A stretch of DNA of 64,000 nucleotides. Origin: CAZJWC01 sp964550125 (GTDB lineage Bacteria; Bacillota; Clostridia; Christensenellales; Borkfalkiaceae). The stretch's first letter is position 1. Each line of letters starts with the position of its first letter. Made by a program: the position numbers and the translations under genes. The notes under the pieces were generated by a model. The model worked only from the letters and a program-made list of their open reading frames with translations. It had not been told where the DNA came from and did not search any database. Shown in pieces: positions 60,817-64,000 of the stretch. Location of the stretch: assembly GCA_964550125.1 (NCBI GenBank), contig CAZJWC010000003.1, positions 97,935 through 161,934 of the forward strand, in the 5' to 3' direction.

Positions 60817-62157
60817 ATGGAAAGAACTATTTCCAAATCAAGAAGATTAGTATTAATTATTCTTGCAATCGTATTGGCTTTGGCTACAGCAACTTTAGGG
60901 GTAATTTATGCAACTAAAAAGACAGCTAAAGCAGATACCACAGATGAGGTTAACATTTATTTTAGCAATACGCTAGATTGGCAAAACGTTAAGTGTTACT
61001 ACTGGACTTCAAACAACACTAATTTGTGTCAATGGCCAGGCAAGGATATGACTCTTGTTGAAGGCACTTCAATAATGTTCACTATCAGTGTACCTAGTGG
61101 CTGTTCAGTTGTTTTTAACAACGGAGAGGGAACACAAACTGTTGACCTTTATGAAATGTTTGAAGGCATTGCATTTGAACCCACAGGCACAAATGTAGAA
61201 GGCAAAGTAACTGCAAAAGACTTTACTTACCAACCTCCTCAAAATGAAACTTCAACAATTTATTTTGAAAGCAACGAAAGTTGGGGCAAAGTTTACTGCT
61301 ATGCTTGGGAGGGCAGCAAAGAATTTTTTGGTAGTTGGCCCGGAAAGGAAATGACATTTGCAGAAAGAGAGCAATTTTTGTATTGTTTAGATGTACCTGC
61401 TACTGCTTCAGTTGTATTTAACAACGGCAATGGGACTCAAACAGTTGACGTAATCGAAGTTAAAAACAATTACAGATACTCATTAGGTAATCTTTCATAC
61501 AATAAGTATGAAGTTAATGAATCAGTTTGTATTTTATATCTTAATGACGCAGAAGATTTTGTAAACTTTGCAACTAACAAAAATGCTTGGAACGCTTATG
61601 TTTATGTTGAACAAGACCTTGATTTATCTGGTATTGAAATCAACCCTATTGGCAATAAGGAAACTCCTTTTACAGGTAACTTTATCGGTCAAGACAGCTT
61701 TATTAGAAACTTAACTGTTAACGGAAACGACTACTACACAGGTATCTTTGGCGTTTGTGAAAATGCAGTCATCATAACTACAAACTTTATTGATATCACT
61801 GTAAATCATAAAAACATTTGTTCGCACGGTTATGTTGGTGGTGTTGTTGGTACATTAAATTCAGGCACTATCGTCAACATTGTATTTGACGGCGATATCA
61901 ATGTTTACTTCAATAGTGAAGGCGACTTGGCTTACTTATATGTTGGTGGAATCGTTGCTCAAATGGACACAGGTATTATTGCATTAAACAAAACTTATGC
62001 ACATATCAATATTGATTGTAAAGTTTCAGGGGAAATGAAAATAGACCCCTTGAGTGCAAAATTAAATAATATTGAAAGAAGTTATGGTAATCAACATCTT
62101 GTAACTATAACTAATATTCTTCTTGGAACGACAGAAAAACTGTCATTTATTTACTAA
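60817..62157 (+). CDS. Secreted protein with two CBM26-type starch-binding modules
   Basis: The 446-residue protein has a signal peptide (cleavage probably after TAKA, residue 39) and two starch-binding-module-26-like domains (about 44-120 and 146-225). Each has three tryptophans at the same spacing (W55, W63, W73 and W156, W164, W174) and the signature WPGKDMT or WPGKEMT, consistent with stacking on glucose rings. The C-terminal half (about 236-420) has GLUG-like repeats such as YYTGIFGVC and YVGGVVGTLN, suggesting a beta-solenoid. No glycosidase domain is present, so it is a non-catalytic binding protein. AGGAG precedes the ATG. Confidence 0.75.
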   Translation: MERTISKSRRLVLIILAIVLALATATLGVIYATKKTAKADTTDEVNIYFSNTLDWQNVKCYYWTSNNTNLCQWPGKDMTLVEGTSIMFTISVPSGCSVVFNNGEGTQTVDLYEMFEGIAFEPTGTNVEGKVTAKDFTYQPPQNETSTIYFESNESWGKVYCYAWEGSKEFFGSWPGKEMTFAEREQFLYCLDVPATASVVFNNGNGTQTVDVIEVKNNYRYSLGNLSYNKYEVNESVCILYLNDAEDFVNFATNKNAWNAYVYVEQDLDLSGIEINPIGNKETPFTGNFIGQDSFIRNLTVNGNDYYTGIFGVCENAVIITTNFIDITVNHKNICSHGYVGGVVGTLNSGTIVNIVFDGDINVYFNSEGDLAYLYVGGIVAQMDTGIIALNKTYAHINIDCKVSGEMKIDPLSAKLNNIERSYGNQHLVTITNILLGTTEKLSFIY

Positions 62158-62164
62158 TTTTTTT

Positions 62165-62200
62165 AAAAAAGGACTGTGCTTGTGGCATGGTCCTTTTTTA
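62165..62200 (+). terminator. Terminator after the first CBM26 gene
   Basis: AAAAAAGGAC / GTCCTTTTTT outer stem (62165-62174, 62189-62198) extended by G-T pairs, then T residues. Confidence 0.75.
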
Positions 62201-62277
62201 TTTATAAAAATTTTATCAAAATTAGTAGTACAAAAAAAATTTATATGTTATAATAAAATACATAGGAGGTTTTACTA

Positions 62278-62748
62278 ATGGAAAATAAGAAGTCAAATTC
62301 AAGAATTATTTTTAATTTTTTCACACTTATCTTGTTAGTTTTTGGTTTGCTTTGTAGTATTGCAGGCATGTATTTTAGTCCAGCAAACGCAGATGAAACT
62401 AATTCTCCTTATGTTACTATCTACTTTGAAGACAGCGTTGGTTGGGGCACTGTTTACTATTACTACTGGACGGAAGGAAACACTACCTATATGAAGTGGC
62501 CTGGGGATGCAATGACATATAACGGAAAGAGTGAAGACAGTTTTGATGTTTACACAATTTCAATTCCTAAATATGCTTATGTCATTTTTAATAATGGTGT
62601 CGTTACAGAAGAAGGTGTTACACCTAGCGTTCCACCTTATCAAACTGTTGATATTGACGATATTAAGGACGGCGATTGTTTTAGAGCAACCGTACTTGAT
62701 GATTACGGCAAATATCTTGTTGAAAAAATAGAATATAACCAGAATTAA
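62278..62748 (+). CDS. Secreted single CBM26-type starch-binding protein
   Basis: The 156-residue protein has a signal peptide (cleavage probably after ANA, residue 38) and one CBM26-like module (about 45-145) with tryptophans W56, W64 and W74 in the same 8- and 10-residue spacing as in the upstream gene, and MKWPGDAMT as signature. Nothing else is attached: no anchor, no enzyme domain. GGAGG lies 8 nt before the ATG and a TATAAT is present about 25 bp further up. It is separated from the preceding gene by a terminator, so it is a separate transcript. Confidence 0.75.
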   Translation: MENKKSNSRIIFNFFTLILLVFGLLCSIAGMYFSPANADETNSPYVTIYFEDSVGWGTVYYYYWTEGNTTYMKWPGDAMTYNGKSEDSFDVYTISIPKYAYVIFNNGVVTEEGVTPSVPPYQTVDIDDIKDGDCFRATVLDDYGKYLVEKIEYNQN

Positions 62749-62754
62749 AAAATA

Positions 62755-62782
62755 AGGCTGTACGAAAATCGTACAGCCCTTT
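62755..62782. terminator. Bidirectional terminator
   Basis: GGCTGTACGA (62756-62765) / TCGTACAGCC (62769-62778), flanking A and T runs, between convergent genes. Confidence 0.8.
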
Positions 62783-63889
62783 TTACTTATACAAATCTAA
62801 AACACAAAGTAGAATTTTAAATCCACTTTTAATAGAGTTTAAATCAATCCACTCCTCTATGGTGTGTTGGCCACCACCAAGATAACAGCCTATTGACGTT
62901 GAAGGAATACCAAGTGAAAAGGGAATATTTGCGTCCATTGAGTTGAGTGAATAGATTGGCTTTTCTCCTAAAATCTTTTCATAAACGGAAGATACCTTTT
63001 CAAGAAGTTGATTTTGTCTTTTTTTATCTACTCTACAAGCACACGGTCGCTCACCAACCACTTCAACTGAAATAGTACCAACATTGAATTTGTCGATAAT
63101 GCTTTTAAACTGACTTGCAATCTTTTCTAAATCAGCCTTATCATTTGAACGAATTTCAAAAAGCGCAGTAGCGTATTGAGCAATAGTATTAACCGAAGTT
63201 CCACCCTCAATTCTTCCAACATTATAGGTTGTTTTTACTCCATCTTTTTCTTCAATTTTGATTTGATAAAATTCGTTTATTATATTAGACAAAACACATA
63301 TAGCATTTTCTTCGCCATAATCGTAAAATGAGTGCCCACCTTTTGTTTTTATTTCGACTTTATACCTAATCGAACCGACTGCACTTCCACAAATATCTCC
63401 GTTATAGTCCCCGTCAACAGCAATAAACTCGTAGACCTCTTTATTATTCTTAAAAAAATCTCTACAACCTGCAAGATTGCCTAGCCCTTCCTCACCACTA
63501 TCAAAAACAAAAGTTAACTTATACCTATTTGAATTATAAAAATTTTCTTTAAGGTATTTCACTGCATATATCAAGCAAGCCACATTGGTAGTATTATCTC
63601 CTACACCTGCACAGTACAACTTGCCGTCAACAACACGAGGGGAAAGGAGTGTTTCTTTAGGGAAAACGGTATCAATGTGAGCCATAAAAACCACCTCTTT
63701 TTCTCCACTTCCTAATGAAAGGACAACGTTATTTGCTTCCGTTATTTTAGGCGAAAGCCCCATTTCTTTAAGCAAATTAAATATAAAATTCGCCCTTTTA
63801 CCTTCCTCGTTTGAAGGGGAGGAAATTTTGCACAATTCAATAATTAAGTTTTTAACATCTTCTAAATTTTTAATTATAAATTTTTCCAT
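62783..63889 (-). CDS. M20 family metallopeptidase
   Basis: The 368-residue zinc peptidase of the M20 family has the first metal-site motif MAHIDTVFP (H71, D73), D98 in AGVGDNTTN, the catalytic E133-E134 in DSGEEGLGN, and the last ligand histidine in LGGGQHTIEEWID. The dimerisation insert lies between about residues 170 and 280. Members remove N-terminal residues from small peptides or cleave N-acyl bonds; the exact substrate is not evident, though peptidase-T-like features are present. The tRNA-Lys gene lies just upstream. Confidence 0.85.
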   Translation of the reverse strand: MEKFIIKNLEDVKNLIIELCKISSPSNEEGKRANFIFNLLKEMGLSPKITEANNVVLSLGSGEKEVVFMAHIDTVFPKETLLSPRVVDGKLYCAGVGDNTTNVACLIYAVKYLKENFYNSNRYKLTFVFDSGEEGLGNLAGCRDFFKNNKEVYEFIAVDGDYNGDICGSAVGSIRYKVEIKTKGGHSFYDYGEENAICVLSNIINEFYQIKIEEKDGVKTTYNVGRIEGGTSVNTIAQYATALFEIRSNDKADLEKIASQFKSIIDKFNVGTISVEVVGERPCACRVDKKRQNQLLEKVSSVYEKILGEKPIYSLNSMDANIPFSLGIPSTSIGCYLGGGQHTIEEWIDLNSIKSGFKILLCVLDLYK

Positions 63890-63907
63890 ACCGTACCTAT
63901 ATAAAGA

Positions 63908-63940
63908 AAAAAACAGGTTTTACAAATAAAACCTGTTTTG
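63908..63940 (-). terminator. Terminator after tRNA-Lys
   Basis: ACAGGTTTTA (63913-63922) / TAAAACCTGT (63927-63936) flanked by A and T runs, immediately after the tRNA CCA end on the minus strand. Confidence 0.75.
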
Positions 63941-64000
63941 GTGACCCATCCGCGATTCGAACGCGGGACACCGTGATTAAAAGTCACGTGCTCTGCCAAC
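63939..64000 (-). tRNA. tRNA-Lys (UUU), 5' end outside the window
   Basis: Read on the minus strand the T arm (CGCGTTCGAATCGCG), an anticodon stem-loop with CTTTTAA (anticodon UUU, lysine), part of the D arm (GGCAGAGCAC) and an encoded 3' CCA are visible. About 14 nt of the 5' end lie beyond the right edge. Confidence 0.93.

Overview
This is an AT-rich (by eye about one third G+C) chromosomal segment from a low-GC Firmicute, most likely an uncultured gut member of the Clostridia. The reasons are: dipicolinate synthase genes (spore formation), the order queA-tgt-yajC followed by scfA-scfB-secD-secF-recJ-rel-hemZ, a SCIFF ranthipeptide with its radical SAM maturase, T-box control of ileS, an N-terminal-rubredoxin (reverse) rubrerythrin, BspA-type leucine-rich repeat proteins and CBM26-type starch-binding modules. 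A Christensenellales-like host is a guess only. No phage, insertion sequence, plasmid or CRISPR features were seen. Most genes lie on the minus strand.

Layout. 1-5.9 kb: end of hpf, an rRNA methyltransferase, a DEDDh exonuclease, a Lit-like membrane protein, spoVFA-spoVFB and a divergent P-loop ATPase with an apparently leaderless start. 5.9-13.3 kb: a CDF metal exporter, the ECF S-component-coaX-hom-cupin operon, a tiny Cys-rich membrane protein, DUF4364 and TSCPD proteins, an unknown membrane protein and a GNAT acetyltransferase. 13.4-24 kb: serS, a CtpE-like P-type ATPase, a 55-residue protein with 15 cysteines, argS-rbr, ychF, pnp and rpsO. 24-34.9 kb: a minus-strand block scfA, scfB, secD, secF, recJ, rel, MBL hydrolase, hemZ. 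35-39 kb: two BspA-like surface proteins inserted between that block and yajC. 39-45.8 kb: TIGR04086 protein, yajC, tgt, queA, and the DUF1934-MBL-rho-glcK operon. 45.9-55.4 kb: a membrane-anchored surface protein, RNA-modification enzymes, an orphan lipoprotein, and T-box-controlled ileS (long type-2 form). 55.4-60.4 kb: a nitrilase-fold protein without its catalytic residues and a split 2-hydroxyacyl-CoA dehydratase activase-type pair. 60.8-64 kb: two secreted non-catalytic starch-binding proteins, an M20 peptidase and a tRNA-Lys cut by the window edge.

The housekeeping content covers translation (serS, argS, ileS, rpsO, tgt/queA), RNA decay and termination (pnp, rho), protein export (yajC, secDF), the stringent response (rel) and CoA supply (coaX with a possible pantothenate transporter). 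The least explained material is: (i) SCIFF, whose function is unresolved; (ii) two Cys-rich mini-proteins whose upstream regions share an AC-N17-CATA arrangement with spoVFAB, suggesting a late mother-cell regulon; (iii) the surface/starch-binding proteins; (iv) the nitrilase pseudoenzyme; and (v) several structured leaders. All promoter, leader and hairpin calls come from reading the sequence by eye; no folding or database search was run.
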